This document shows positions 26,507 to 35,508 of a stretch of DNA of 64,000 nucleotides, piece by piece. This DNA is from an uncultured Phocaeicola sp. (GTDB lineage: Bacteria; Bacteroidota; Bacteroidia; Bacteroidales; Bacteroidaceae): the NCBI GenBank assembly GCA_947581855.1, contig CANPVZ010000017.1, positions 1 to 64,000 of the forward strand. Reading direction: 5' to 3'. The position numbers were made by a program, and so were the translations under genes. Every line of letters starts with the position of its first letter. Positions within the stretch are counted from its first letter, which is position 1. The notes beneath the pieces are model-generated. The model did not search any database and was not told the origin of the DNA. It worked only from the letters and a program-made list of their open reading frames with translations.

Positions 26507-26515
26507 TATCTTTGC
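26507..26515 (+). promoter_or_regulatory. Promoter -7 box of a short transcript
   Basis: TATCTTTGC is a full match to TAnnTTTGC. A terminator lies only about 45 bp downstream, and no coding frame lies between. Confidence 0.5.
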
Positions 26516-26521
26516 AACGTG

Positions 26522-26588
26522 TTTTTCATGGTATTAGATTTAAGGTTAAGGAAGATTGGGGATCGAGAGATTCCCCTTCTTTTGTTTT
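26522..26588 (+). ncRNA. Candidate short RNA ending in a GGGGA/TCCCC hairpin
   Basis: A transcript from the 26507-26515 box would run about 65 nt to the hairpin GGGGATC-GAGA-GATTCCCC (26559-26576) followed by TTCTTTTGTTTTT. The hairpin may simply terminate the rlmI operon. The combination of a palindrome, a full promoter and a terminator within 110 bp argues for a separate small RNA or attenuated leader. The 5' end is inferred. Confidence 0.35.
26558..26588 (+). terminator. Terminator upstream of the GH95 gene
   Basis: GGGGATC pairs with GATTCCCC (one bulged base), followed by a T-rich run. It separates the core operon from the carbohydrate region. Confidence 0.7.
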
Positions 26589-26829
26589 TACACCACACTT
26601 TTAGACGATTTCCACTCATCTGTACTCTTCCCTGCATGTACTTAGTTCACCGGCAATGATAGGAGGCTTTCTTACCAAACTTCTATTGTTCCATGATTTC
26701 CTTCTACTTTTACCATAAGTATGATAGCTTGGTTGGCGGAAAATGCCATACAATTCATAATCCGGTAGTTTGGCGAAAAATTATAATAAAACGAATGATT
26801 TTTACACGTGCCGGACGAGGCTTTATGTG

Positions 26830-26837
26830 TATATTTG
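26830..26837 (+). promoter_or_regulatory. Promoter -7 box for the GH95 gene
   Basis: TATATTTG matches TAnnTTTG, 19 bp before the ATG at 26857. It argues against any earlier in-frame start. Confidence 0.55.
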
Positions 26838-26856
26838 TGACTCAATAACCAATAAT

Positions 26857-29349
26857 ATGAAAAACATAATGAAAACATCCCATTTTCTACTACTGTTTAT
26901 TTTCCTCTTTATAGGTGCGGAAGAGGCACTTTCACAGGTCGTTCCTTATAAAATCTGGTATGACCGTCCTGCCTGTTTTTGGGAAGAAGCGCTTCCAATA
27001 GGTAACGGACGTATTGCCGCTATGGTGTTTGGAGATCCGCAACATGAGGTATTTCAATTGAATGAAGAAACCGTGTCGGCAGGTTCGCCTTATCAGAATT
27101 ATAATAAGGAGGCTCGTGCAGCTTTGCCGCAGATTCGCCAATTGATTTTCGAGGGAAAATATGCGGAAGCTCAAGAGATGGCTGCTACCAAGATATTATC
27201 GCAGGTAGGTAACGAGATGCCTTATCAAACAGTGGGTAGTTTGAATATCCGTTATCAGGGTAACCGACAGGTGACTGATTATTATCGGGAACTGGATATT
27301 GACAAAGCTGTAACCACCACCCGTTACAAAGTAGACGGCGTGGAATTCACGCAAGAGGCGTTTGCATCGTTTACCGATCAATTAATAATTATCCGTATCC
27401 GGGCGTCTCATCCGAAAGCGATAAACTGTGATCTGTTTTTTCATACGCCAATGAAGAATCCCGCACGTAGTGTTTTAGGTAGAAAAGGTCTTCGTTTGGA
27501 AGGAACTACGGATGGAAGTAAGTTTTTTCCGGGTAAAGTCCGTTATTGTGCCGATATGGAACTAAAAAACAAAGGAGGTGAAATCGTTGCGGGAGACACT
27601 TTATTGAGTGTGAAAGGAGCCAGTGAACTTACTTTATACATTTCAATGGCCACTAATTTCGTTAATTATAAAGATATATCCGCGGACCCGTATCAACGGA
27701 ATGCACAATATTTAAAGAATGCCTCAAAGAACTATCAAAAAGCCAAAGAGGCACATACGGCAGTTTACAGACAACAATATGACCGGGTGAGATTTGACTT
27801 GGGTGTGACGGAACAGACTGAGAAACCCATGGATCAGCGTATTAAGGAATTTGCTTCTTCCTACGATCCTCATCTTATTGCCCTTTATTTCCAATTCGGA
27901 CGTTACTTGCTTATTTCCAGTTCCCAACCCGGTTGCCAGCCCGCTAACCTACAAGGTAAATGGAATGCGAAAACCAATCCCGCCTGGTGTTGTAATTATA
28001 CAACCAACATTAATGCGGAAATGAATTACTGGCCTGCTGAAGTAACGAATTTGCCCGAATTACATCAGCCGTTTTTGCGGATGGTTCGCGAGTTGAGCGA
28101 AAATGGTCGGGAAGCTGCTCGAGAGATGTATGGTTGTCGGGGATGGGTCTTGCATCATAATACGGATCTTTGGCGAATGACGGGAGCCGTAGATCGCGCC
28201 TATTGCGGGCCGTGGCCGGTAGCAAACGCCTGGATGTGCCAGCATTTGTGGGATCGTTATCTTTACTCCGGAGATAAAGAGTATCTGAAAGAAGTTTACC
28301 CCATACTGAAAAGCGCTTCGGAGTTTTTTGTAGATTTTCTGGTACGCGACCCAAATACAGGGTATCTGGTGGTTACCCCCTCTAATTCTCCCGAAAACTC
28401 ACCTCGTTGGATAAAGAAGAAAAGTAACTTGTTTGCCGGCATTACTATGGATAACCAGTTGGTATTCGACCTGTTTTCCAATACCTGTGAAGCTGCAAAC
28501 GTATTGGAAAAAGACAGACAGTTCTGCGACACATTGCAAACGATGAAGAAACAGTTGCCTCCCATGCAGGTGGGACAATATGGACAGTTGCAGGAGTGGT
28601 TCGAAGATTGGGATTCCCCGGATGACCATCATCGACATATTTCCCATCTTTGGGGATTGTATCCGGGATATCAGATTTCACCGTATCGCTCGCCGGTTCT
28701 TTTTGAAGCTGCCCGCAATACGCTGATTCAACGTGGAGACCCCTCAACGGGTTGGTCTATGGGATGGAAAGTCTGTTTTTGGGCGCGTATGCTTGATGGC
28801 GATCATGCCTACAAACTTATTAAAAATCAATTGACTTATGTAAGTCCGGAGGTACAGAAAGGACAGGGAGGCGGTACTTACCCCAATCTGTTCGATGCGC
28901 ATCCGCCTTTCCAGATTGACGGTAATTTCGGTTGCACCGCGGGTATTGCAGAGATGCTGTTACAAAGTCATGATGGTGCAGTGCACCTGTTGCCTTCTTT
29001 GCCCGGTGAATGGAAACAGGGTTCGGTGGAAGGATTACGTGCCCGAGGTGGTTTCATCATTGAAAAAATGACTTGGAAAGAAGGTCATTTGGAAGAAGTT
29101 ACTATTCAATCGACCATAGGAGGCAATTTGCGGCTCCGTTCATACGATCCGTTGGTTTTTCCCCAAGGAAATCTGAGGAATGTAAGGGAAGGAGAGCCTA
29201 ATGAAAATCCGTTGTTTGTGCAACAACATATTGCGCGTCCCATGATTAGTGAAAAAGCTCCTTTGAAGGGAAACGATTTACGTAAGGTTTATTTATATGA
29301 TTGTCCCACTCGGGCTGGGGAGGTATTGGTTTTCAAAGTTAAACAATAA
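26857..29349 (+). CDS. GH95 glycoside hydrolase (alpha-L-fucosidase/galactosidase type)
   Basis: About 830 residues with a signal peptide ([20 protein letters not shown]). Family motifs follow in order: [20 protein letters not shown] near the start, [20 protein letters not shown] (the Asn pair that positions the catalytic water), [20 protein letters not shown], and [20 protein letters not shown] with the conserved Asp. GH95 enzymes invert and release terminal alpha-1,2-L-fucose or, in pectin loci, L-galactose. With pectin genes on both sides, a role in trimming rhamnogalacturonan side chains is the better guess. Earlier in-frame starts (such as 26770) lie upstream of the promoter. It is a single gene with its own terminator. 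Confidence 0.92.
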   Translation: MKNIMKTSHFLLLFIFLFIGAEEALSQVVPYKIWYDRPACFWEEALPIGNGRIAAMVFGDPQHEVFQLNEETVSAGSPYQNYNKEARAALPQIRQLIFEGKYAEAQEMAATKILSQVGNEMPYQTVGSLNIRYQGNRQVTDYYRELDIDKAVTTTRYKVDGVEFTQEAFASFTDQLIIIRIRASHPKAINCDLFFHTPMKNPARSVLGRKGLRLEGTTDGSKFFPGKVRYCADMELKNKGGEIVAGDTLLSVKGASELTLYISMATNFVNYKDISADPYQRNAQYLKNASKNYQKAKEAHTAVYRQQYDRVRFDLGVTEQTEKPMDQRIKEFASSYDPHLIALYFQFGRYLLISSSQPGCQPANLQGKWNAKTNPAWCCNYTTNINAEMNYWPAEVTNLPELHQPFLRMVRELSENGREAAREMYGCRGWVLHHNTDLWRMTGAVDRAYCGPWPVANAWMCQHLWDRYLYSGDKEYLKEVYPILKSASEFFVDFLVRDPNTGYLVVTPSNSPENSPRWIKKKSNLFAGITMDNQLVFDLFSNTCEAANVLEKDRQFCDTLQTMKKQLPPMQVGQYGQLQEWFEDWDSPDDHHRHISHLWGLYPGYQISPYRSPVLFEAARNTLIQRGDPSTGWSMGWKVCFWARMLDGDHAYKLIKNQLTYVSPEVQKGQGGGTYPNLFDAHPPFQIDGNFGCTAGIAEMLLQSHDGAVHLLPSLPGEWKQGSVEGLRARGGFIIEKMTWKEGHLEEVTIQSTIGGNLRLRSYDPLVFPQGNLRNVREGEPNENPLFVQQHIARPMISEKAPLKGNDLRKVYLYDCPTRAGEVLVFKVKQ

Positions 29350-29363
29350 GGTAGGAAAGCAGA

Positions 29364-29409
29364 AGCCCGAAGCCTGAATCCGGGATCATATTCTTCCGGA
29401 TATCGGGCT
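29364..29409. terminator. First hairpin after the GH95 gene
   Basis: AGCCCGA (29364-29370) pairs with TCGGGCT (29403-29409), and ATCCGG pairs with CCGGAT inside. It has no T-run and may protect the 3' end of the mRNA rather than stop transcription. Confidence 0.45.
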
Positions 29410-29419
29410 AGTTAAAAAC

Positions 29420-29465
29420 AAAGAGCCGTAGAAGCAGTAATTATGCTGATACGGCTCTTTTTCGG
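29420..29465 (+). terminator. Rho-independent terminator of the GH95 gene
   Basis: A perfect 11-bp stem joins AAAGAGCCGTA (29420-29430) and TACGGCTCTTT (29450-29460), with inner AGCA/TGCT pairing and a T-run. Confidence 0.85.
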
Positions 29466-29495
29466 TGTCTCAAAATAAACAATTAGTTACGCTTT

Positions 29496-29533
29496 CTAGC
29501 ATTATTAGTTATCCGCGTAATTCATAATGCTAG
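29496..29533. repeat. Inverted repeat in the GH95-GH28 gap
   Basis: CTAGCATTAT (29496-29505) and ATAATGCTAG (29524-29533) form a perfect 10-bp inverted repeat. ATTAGTTA occurs three times directly nearby (about 29482, 29504 and 29549). No gene is visible in 29466-29757. Confidence 0.5.
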
Positions 29534-29757
29534 GAGCATTGACGTTATTAGTTATACACATACCTTGACTTTGTCTCGGAACAGTGGGTGTATGTGGGGA
29601 CAAAAGAACAAATTATTTATTGTATGCAAAATTACTTTTTGAATTATCAAGAAAAGGAATGAAGAGTTTAACTCACAAATTGGAAACGTTTGTTTTCTAT
29701 GCTAATATATGTATGGCTTGGGATTTTGTTCCTGGGATAAAGCCTTTGCCAATTTGA

Positions 29758-29967
29758 GGATTACAAGAAAAGGTGCTGTCCAAAAAGTCTGAAAGTTTAG
29801 ATTAAAACGTCTAATTTAGAATTGACAGGGCGCAAGTATAGAAAAAAGTGCCACTTTACACCTGATTTTCATAGGATAAAGTGGCGCTTTTTATCTATTT
29901 AGTTAGAATCTATAACTTTAGCTCATTCATTTTTGACTTTTTGGATAGCTCCTTTTCTTGTAAGTCC
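29758..29967. repeat. 210-bp imperfect palindrome (possible MITE)
   Basis: The outer arms 29758-29789 and 29935-29967 are inverted copies of about 32 bp with three differences; both contain TTACAAGAAAAGG and TCCAAAAAGTC. The middle contains a further inverted repeat, AAAAAGTGCCACTTTA (29843-29858) against TAAAGTGGCGCTTTTT (29877-29892). The whole stretch can fold into one long hairpin. It has no reading frame. The ends resemble transposon terminal repeats, so a non-autonomous element is plausible; the inner hairpin may also end the GH28 transcript. Confidence 0.65.
29843..29892 (-). terminator. Terminator-like hairpin downstream of the first GH28 gene
   Basis: A 16-bp stem with one G-T pair (see the surrounding palindrome) is flanked by A- and T-runs on both strands. 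It is about 95 bp after the GH28 stop codon. Confidence 0.6.
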
Positions 29968-29984
29968 AACTTGAGAGATATGGA

Positions 29985-31502
29985 TTAATGAACTTTGTTT
30001 TCAACTAATTGGGTATCAGTGTTTCGAATATATTCTAAACTGATGTTATCATCAACATTCTTTTCCAGACTGACAGGCTGTTTGTCATCAATGTTGAGTT
30101 TGGTATTAGTCAAGTTAAAATTCCGCGTTAAGGAAATCTTTCCTGCCCGTTTAGCCTGAGTTTCTATATCATAAAGATAGAAGTTCTCGAGTCGGAGAGA
30201 ATCATTCCATCCCGAAGCATGTATAAATTCTTCCACATCGGCTGCTTTTACCTGCGATAAGTAGATATTACGGAAGTGAGGATATCCTTTTTCAGGCGGG
30301 TCGACCGGAGTAAGCATTACTTTCCAATGCTCGGGTATTTCGTCGTACTTGTAAGCTTCCGGCAGTTTGCTGTAACTATATGACGGATTCCAGTTCAGGT
30401 CGGCTGACAAGACATTTCGGTTTCCCGTAGCCTCAACGCGGGTTACATAGATATTTTCAATGGTTCCTCCACGTGTCATGGCGCTTTTCAACCGCAATAC
30501 CGTAGAAGTGCCTTCCGCTTTCAGGTCATATCCCAAGACATTGCGTATGCTACCGGCGGTTTCGCTACCGCAGACAATAAGTCCTCCTCCTTTGCGGGCG
30601 GTACAGTTTCTGATCACCACATTCTCAGTGGGTCGGTTTACCCGTAACCCATCGGCATCTCTTCCGGCTTTGATGCAGATGTTATCGTCATTACAGTCTA
30701 CCAGACAGTTCTCTATCAATATATTGGTCGACGAGTCGATATCTATTCCGTCTGTGCTGGGGCCGTGTCCGCCTACATTATTATTAATTACCAGGCCATC
30801 AACGGTGCAATGGTCGGAGTAAAGAATCTGGCATCCCCAGAATCCGGTACGCATCAGCGTGAAATCACTCAGTGAAATATCTGTGCTGCGTTCTACGAGA
30901 ATACCGCGTACTCGCTTACAGTCATAATCCACAATCCATCGCAGTCCTTTCGCCTCATATTCTTTCCGCATGTTCCAATATCTGTCCCAAAAATCATTCC
31001 CCCGGCAATCGATAGTTCCTTTTCCACTTATGGAAGCGTTCTTTTCGTTGACAACATTTATGACAGCCGCCGGCCATACCATTTCTATGCCTGCAATGCG
31101 TGAACGGAATTCCGGATAGTTATGGATATCGGTGCTGGCAAGCAAGGTGACTCCTTTGTCTATTTTAAAATTAACTCCGCTTTTAACAAATAAGGCTCCG
31201 GTTTGATAGTATCCCGGTTCTAATGTAACCGTGCCTCCGCCGGCAGCGGCGCAATGATCGATGGCCTTTTGGATCGCATCCGTACTTAGTATGGAACTGT
31301 CGGCTACCGCTCCGAAGGAGTTAGCGGATACAGCTACTTTATTGTTCGGTTCGTAGCGGTTGCCTACACTGTCGGCCCACGATAAGTCCGGGTGTTGCGG
31401 AACTACTCCCCATTCAAAACCGGTTTCTTTCGGTTGCGGGGAATGGCAGGCGGAAAGTTGTGCTCCTGCCATGAATAAAAGAATAATTTTCTTTAAGTTC
31501 AT
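29985..31502 (-). CDS. GH28 family protein (polygalacturonase-like lipoprotein)
   Basis: This 505-residue protein has a lipoprotein signal (Cys19 in LSACHSP) and a right-handed beta-helix. GH28 hydrolyses galacturonic-acid linkages in homogalacturonan or rhamnogalacturonan. The catalytic acidic cluster appears as STDGIDID and NDDNICIKAG, and RLK replaces the usual RIK. The usual GHG motif reads KGGGLIVCGSE, so the conserved His is missing. That may mean a different substrate mode within the family. It is downstream of the CE12 gene (92-bp gap, same strand), so the two probably act together at the cell surface. Confidence 0.88.
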   Translation of the reverse strand: MNLKKIILLFMAGAQLSACHSPQPKETGFEWGVVPQHPDLSWADSVGNRYEPNNKVAVSANSFGAVADSSILSTDAIQKAIDHCAAAGGGTVTLEPGYYQTGALFVKSGVNFKIDKGVTLLASTDIHNYPEFRSRIAGIEMVWPAAVINVVNEKNASISGKGTIDCRGNDFWDRYWNMRKEYEAKGLRWIVDYDCKRVRGILVERSTDISLSDFTLMRTGFWGCQILYSDHCTVDGLVINNNVGGHGPSTDGIDIDSSTNILIENCLVDCNDDNICIKAGRDADGLRVNRPTENVVIRNCTARKGGGLIVCGSETAGSIRNVLGYDLKAEGTSTVLRLKSAMTRGGTIENIYVTRVEATGNRNVLSADLNWNPSYSYSKLPEAYKYDEIPEHWKVMLTPVDPPEKGYPHFRNIYLSQVKAADVEEFIHASGWNDSLRLENFYLYDIETQAKRAGKISLTRNFNLTNTKLNIDDKQPVSLEKNVDDNISLEYIRNTDTQLVENKVH

Positions 31503-31594
31503 ATTGTTTCTTTTTTAATTGTCCGTCAGATGGTTACTATTCGGTTTATATAATCCTGTTTGTGTAACCTGATTATTTTGTTTCTTCCTGTTTT

Positions 31595-32875
31595 TTAATT
31601 TCCATCCGGTTTTTCAATTTCGGTAAACGGAGAAGGATTCCAGTGAAACTCCGCCGGGTTATCCGGATGAGCCGGATTGAATGCCGGATAAGGTCTTAAA
31701 TAGCAGGTTAGTTCCGGAACGGCCTTTTTTATTTCTTCTATTACACATTTGGCTATCTCGTAAGCCCCGAACGTATTGAAGTGTGTATTGTCTTCCAATG
31801 CTTGGGTTTGTCCCGGATAAGTTCCTGCCGGATAATGTACGAATGCCTTTCGGGATTCTTTTTCGCCCATTGCTTCATATAAGACTTTTGTAATTTCTTG
31901 TAAATCTATAAGAGGCACGTTCTCTCGGGCGGCAATTTCGCGTATGGCTGCCGGATAGTTTTCATGGGTATCTAAGATTGTTTTATTATCGGGACTCCAA
32001 TGGCGTCTGCGGGTAGGAGTAACTAATACAGGATGGGCACCTTTGGCACGCGCTTCGTCGATGTATTGCTTTATAGAGTAAGCGAAAGAGTAGTACGCTC
32101 CTTTTCCCGGACCTGTTTGTTTCTGGTCGTTATGCCCGAATTCCACGAACAGGTAATCTCCTTTTTTCATTTGCGATAGAGCTTTTTTAAGTCGTCCGGC
32201 TCCGATAAATGTATTGGCGGATTCGCCGGATTCCGCATAGTTAGCTATGCATACGCTGTCGTTAAAGAAGCGTGTAATCATTTGTCCCCAACTCGCCCAC
32301 GGCTCATTATCCTGATCCACTACAGTAGAGTTGCCGCATAAAAAGAGGGTAGGTATGTTGTCCGTACGTTCGATAATAAGTTCGGCTAATTGAGGCGCGT
32401 CGCCATTGATTTCAATCGTCAGTTTATCGTCCCAGTTTAATTTGCTTAGCTCGCGTTTTTTTATGCGTACTTTCTCTTTCTCCGAAATCTGCGGGTTTCG
32501 TTTGTTAATAACGAAAGAGCAAGACTTATATTCTCCTTTCTTAGTCTTGATGTTTTCGAAGAACAGACGTCTCGATTCTCCCCGTACCGTTGTTGCGGCA
32601 GCTGTTTTTGCGCTTCCCACTAAGGCGATAACGTGGTAATTGCCGTCGGGAACTGTTACGGAAAAGTAAAATGGCCGGGTATTCTTGCCGTCGGGTGCCG
32701 GCAACAGATCGTAACCATATCCGGTTTGCTGATTAAACATGTTATCGGCATTTATTTTGATATATCCCTCTTTGACTTTCTTTCCGGAGGAAAAATCAAA
32801 CTTGTAATTCTGGGCTGAGGCAGTGAGCATTCCTGACATAGCCAGAGTAATTACGGATAAAAAAAGATGTTTCAT
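31595..32875 (-). CDS. CE12 rhamnogalacturonan acetylesterase-like protein
   Basis: The 426-residue secreted protein has a signal peptide ending near MLTASAQ, an N-terminal beta-sandwich (about 25-165) and a C-terminal SGNH hydrolase domain. Block I is GNSTVVD (Ser183), block III is FGHND (246-250) and the catalytic Asp/His pair is in DNTHFN. CE12 members remove O-acetyl groups from galacturonic acid in rhamnogalacturonan-I. It is followed by a GH28 gene on the same strand, a usual pectin pairing. A TAACTTTGC box at 33236-33244 is its best promoter candidate, which implies a long leader of about 350 nt. Confidence 0.9.
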   Translation of the reverse strand: MKHLFLSVITLAMSGMLTASAQNYKFDFSSGKKVKEGYIKINADNMFNQQTGYGYDLLPAPDGKNTRPFYFSVTVPDGNYHVIALVGSAKTAAATTVRGESRRLFFENIKTKKGEYKSCSFVINKRNPQISEKEKVRIKKRELSKLNWDDKLTIEINGDAPQLAELIIERTDNIPTLFLCGNSTVVDQDNEPWASWGQMITRFFNDSVCIANYAESGESANTFIGAGRLKKALSQMKKGDYLFVEFGHNDQKQTGPGKGAYYSFAYSIKQYIDEARAKGAHPVLVTPTRRRHWSPDNKTILDTHENYPAAIREIAARENVPLIDLQEITKVLYEAMGEKESRKAFVHYPAGTYPGQTQALEDNTHFNTFGAYEIAKCVIEEIKKAVPELTCYLRPYPAFNPAHPDNPAEFHWNPSPFTEIEKPDGN

Positions 32876-33235
32876 GATGTTTGTATCTTCTATTAATTTA
32901 TTTTTTGTTTTTTAGCTGTATCGGTTTGCAGCTCCGGTTGAAAATCGAGATAAATAGGAAATGTGCCGGCACTGCTAAAATTCGGTTGCTAAAGTAGAAT
33001 GTTTATATGGTTTATAACATGGTGAAATAAACGGAAACATAGAATAATTATCTAAAAGCGTAGATAACTTTCTTTTTCTCGTTTTTAAAGTGAAATTTAT
33101 CACGATTTGGTGTACTGACATTTCGTTAGTTTCTTTTGTTACGGAGATTCTGCCCACAACCGGTATCACATGGGTATGTTAAAGCCTGCGAACAGCTTTC
33201 GTTCTTTCATCCTTTTGTGGAGAATTTCATAGAAA

Positions 33236-33244
33236 GCAAAGTTA
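33236..33244 (-). promoter_or_regulatory. Promoter-like -7 box upstream of CE12
   Basis: The minus strand reads TAACTTTGC, a full match to TAnnTTTGC, but 361 bp from the CE12 start. A closer candidate (TACTTTAGC at 32988-32996) has one mismatch. Confidence 0.4.
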
Positions 33245-33370
33245 ATCGTACTGTTTGGCATAAACCATGCAATATTGTTCGGAAGTATGGAATTTTCGAC
33301 TTTTTTCGGTGCAGATAAAAAAATGGCGGAAATCGGATCATCCAAACTAAAAAGTTACACGTTTATAAGT

Positions 33371-33395
33371 CCATGAATTTATCAATATTTCCATG
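33371..33395 (+). promoter_or_regulatory. CCATG direct repeats with 20-bp spacing
   Basis: CCATG at 33371-33375 and TTTCCATG at 33388-33395 are spaced exactly 20 bp. They lie 33 bp before a full promoter box (33428-33436) on the same strand. The same arrangement occurs before the GH2 gene at 60638-60665. Confidence 0.4.
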
Positions 33396-33427
33396 TACTC
33401 CTATTATGGTGCTTTTAAGGAATACCT

Positions 33428-33436
33428 TATCTTTGC
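33428..33436 (+). promoter_or_regulatory. Orphan promoter box pointing into the GH78 gene end
   Basis: TATCTTTGC is a full match to TAnnTTTGC on the + strand, but no + strand gene follows. It is also part of a small hairpin, TTATCTT-TGCG-AAGATAA. Confidence 0.4.
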
Positions 33437-33520
33437 GAAGATAAAATAGAGCAGAGTACAGTATTCATTCAATAATATTTATACCGGTGTATACTTATTG
33501 TTTTCAGATGATTAACCGAT

Positions 33521-35299
33521 TTACTTTTTATTTTTTATGATAATGCCTTTGGGTGCTTTAATGGTGGTTGTGACTTTTCCATTTGTATCTTTTACATGTT
33601 TCACGTAAACTATTCCCAACGGTGTAGGGAATGTGCCTTCCGCCCAAGTTAAATCGCATAAATTCGGAGTGATGCGAAGTACTTTGCATCCCGGTTCCAA
33701 TATTTCTATTCCTAGAATATGCCGCGTTATCCAAGGAGTAGGTCCTGATGCCCAGCCATGACAAAGGCTATGCCGATAACTCGGATAGCAATAATCACCG
33801 AAATCTCCGTGTATGTCGTCTTTTCCTTTAGGGGTGAATTCATCGAGACGTCCGGCATTGTGTGCCCAGTCCAGATTGAAATCTTCCCAAAAGGTTGTGG
33901 CGCCTAAGTCGAGCATACCACCCCAAAATTGACGAATGATATCAATCGCTTGTTGGTATTCTTGCCCTTTAGCTAAAGCTTCTAACATATAATATCCGTA
34001 AAAAGTGGAAAAACCTCTGGCTCCTCCGACGGAGATAATTTTCTCGCATGCTTCACGGGCATCCATTAATCCGGCAATAGTCATTAAAGCCGCCGCTTGT
34101 TTCAGGTTATTAGGTTGCTTTATTATCTTTTGGATGCGTCGGATTATATCTCGACTTCTTGCGGCATGCTCTTTTTCACCCAAAACATTGCATAATTGTT
34201 CTGCATCGTTAAGCGCCCAACAAAGCAAAGCGCGGTAGCCAGCTTCTACTCCGGCTTTGTTAGGAGTAGAAGGCCAGTCAAGGAAACGCCATTTAGCTAA
34301 ATTTTCATTTCCGTTTTCATCCACACATTCGTTTATACGGTCTATTACGCCGGTAATATAGTTGCGGTGTCGGCGTAAAAAGTCAAGGTTACCGTTGTGC
34401 ATAAACCACTCATATTGTATAATAAGATACCACATGGAGTAAGAACTCATATTATTTAGCCATTTAGGAAGTGGAAATTGTTTGCAGGCTAAATCAATAC
34501 TTTTTTCCACCACTTCGTTGTTTCCGAACACCGTTTGAATGGTGGCTACTTCGGGATGCATATCTCCCAACCAGATAAGGCGATCCCGTTTTATTCCATC
34601 CCATAAGAATTCCTGCATATTCAAGTGTACGGTGTAAGCTCCTGTCATCCATATTTCGTTTAAACGCTTGTCGTTGCAGCGGAATGAACCCAAGTAAGGA
34701 ATGTTTCGGTAACGCAATATGGCGGAAGCCTCTTTTATGCGTACATCTACATCCGGTTGGAGTATATCGATACGGACAAAACGGAAACCGGTATGTCCGA
34801 TTTCGATTTGTCCTTCTCTCGGTATATTGATCACCATGTCGCGTATGGCATGATCGTTGGTCGAGTATTTCTTGTTCTGTTTTTCCGATAGCAGAGAGCT
34901 ACATGTTTCGCCTACCGATTCTCCGAACCGGATACGTACCGGAGTTCCTCCTCTTTGGTTCGAAGAACCTAGGATAAGTTTTAATCCTCCGTGCAATTCT
35001 TTTCCGTAATCCAGAATGACAGAGGCGGTATCTTGTTTGCCGGAACGTAACGTACAGGTATTCACTTTAGACATCTCCGATTGACCGTCGCTTATCCGTA
35101 ATAGGACTTCAACGTTTTTTACTTGTTTTTCATTGCTTATCCATACAATGCGTCGCGGGGCGATGTATGCTTGCGACAATTCGTCGGGGCGTATGTTCGT
35201 TGTATCGTCGGCAAATACAGGCGGCAGTTGGTTTTGTGCTACGGTAAGGGTTACCGTCATACAAATGGATATTGTGAGGAGAACGTTTTTTATTTTCAT
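33521..35299 (-). CDS. GH78-like alpha-L-rhamnosidase
   Basis: About 592 residues with a signal peptide (MKIKNVLLTISICMTVTLTVAQ). A beta-sandwich domain (about 40-210) is followed by an (alpha/alpha)6 barrel and a short C-terminal beta domain. The catalytic-acid region of GH78 reads WDGIKRDRLIWLGDMHPE, and the second acidic residue is in TTFWEDFN. The enzyme should release alpha-L-rhamnose from pectin oligosaccharides. I start at the ATG at 35299 because the promoter box lies at 35326-35334; in-frame ATGs up to 35410 are upstream of it. It is shorter than multi-domain GH78 proteins (about 900 residues). It is divergent from the second GH28 gene. Confidence 0.85.
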   Translation of the reverse strand: MKIKNVLLTISICMTVTLTVAQNQLPPVFADDTTNIRPDELSQAYIAPRRIVWISNEKQVKNVEVLLRISDGQSEMSKVNTCTLRSGKQDTASVILDYGKELHGGLKLILGSSNQRGGTPVRIRFGESVGETCSSLLSEKQNKKYSTNDHAIRDMVINIPREGQIEIGHTGFRFVRIDILQPDVDVRIKEASAILRYRNIPYLGSFRCNDKRLNEIWMTGAYTVHLNMQEFLWDGIKRDRLIWLGDMHPEVATIQTVFGNNEVVEKSIDLACKQFPLPKWLNNMSSYSMWYLIIQYEWFMHNGNLDFLRRHRNYITGVIDRINECVDENGNENLAKWRFLDWPSTPNKAGVEAGYRALLCWALNDAEQLCNVLGEKEHAARSRDIIRRIQKIIKQPNNLKQAAALMTIAGLMDAREACEKIISVGGARGFSTFYGYYMLEALAKGQEYQQAIDIIRQFWGGMLDLGATTFWEDFNLDWAHNAGRLDEFTPKGKDDIHGDFGDYCYPSYRHSLCHGWASGPTPWITRHILGIEILEPGCKVLRITPNLCDLTWAEGTFPTPLGIVYVKHVKDTNGKVTTTIKAPKGIIIKNKK

Positions 35300-35325
35300 A
35301 GTATTTATATTATTCATATAATGAA

Positions 35326-35334
35326 GCAAAAATA
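35326..35334 (-). promoter_or_regulatory. Promoter -7 box for the GH78-like gene
   Basis: The minus strand reads TATTTTTGC, a match to TAnnTTTGC, 26 bp upstream of the chosen start codon. Confidence 0.55.
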
Positions 35335-35475
35335 ACAAATATTCTGTTCCGGAACAATGGTTAAATAGGCGAATACATGGATTTTTTATCCGTTTAATGT
35401 CCATGTTCATTCTCTGAAAGTGAATATGTCTAGGTAAATGTCAAAAATTACATGGTTGGGAAATAAAACAAAATA

Positions 35476-35484
35476 TATCTTTGC
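35476..35484 (+). promoter_or_regulatory. Promoter -7 box for the pectin operon (GH28 onward)
   Basis: TATCTTTGC is a full match to TAnnTTTGC, 24 bp before the GH28 ATG. An inverted pair CATGGA (35376-35381) and TCCATG (35400-35405) lies upstream, between this promoter and the divergent one. Confidence 0.65.
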
Positions 35485-35508
35485 CGTACCGACTTAATAG
35501 ATTCGATT

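Larger units (their letters stand above)
32876..33520. other. Intergenic region between CE12 and GH78-like genes
   Basis: No gene is convincing in these 645 bp. They hold the promoter-like boxes at 32988, 33236 and 33428 and the CCATG repeats at 33371-33395, noted separately. Confidence 0.5.

Noticed and set aside
32975-33318. Short frames on both strands between CE12 and GH78
   Set aside because: They have no similarity to known folds, no good ribosome sites and conflicting positions.
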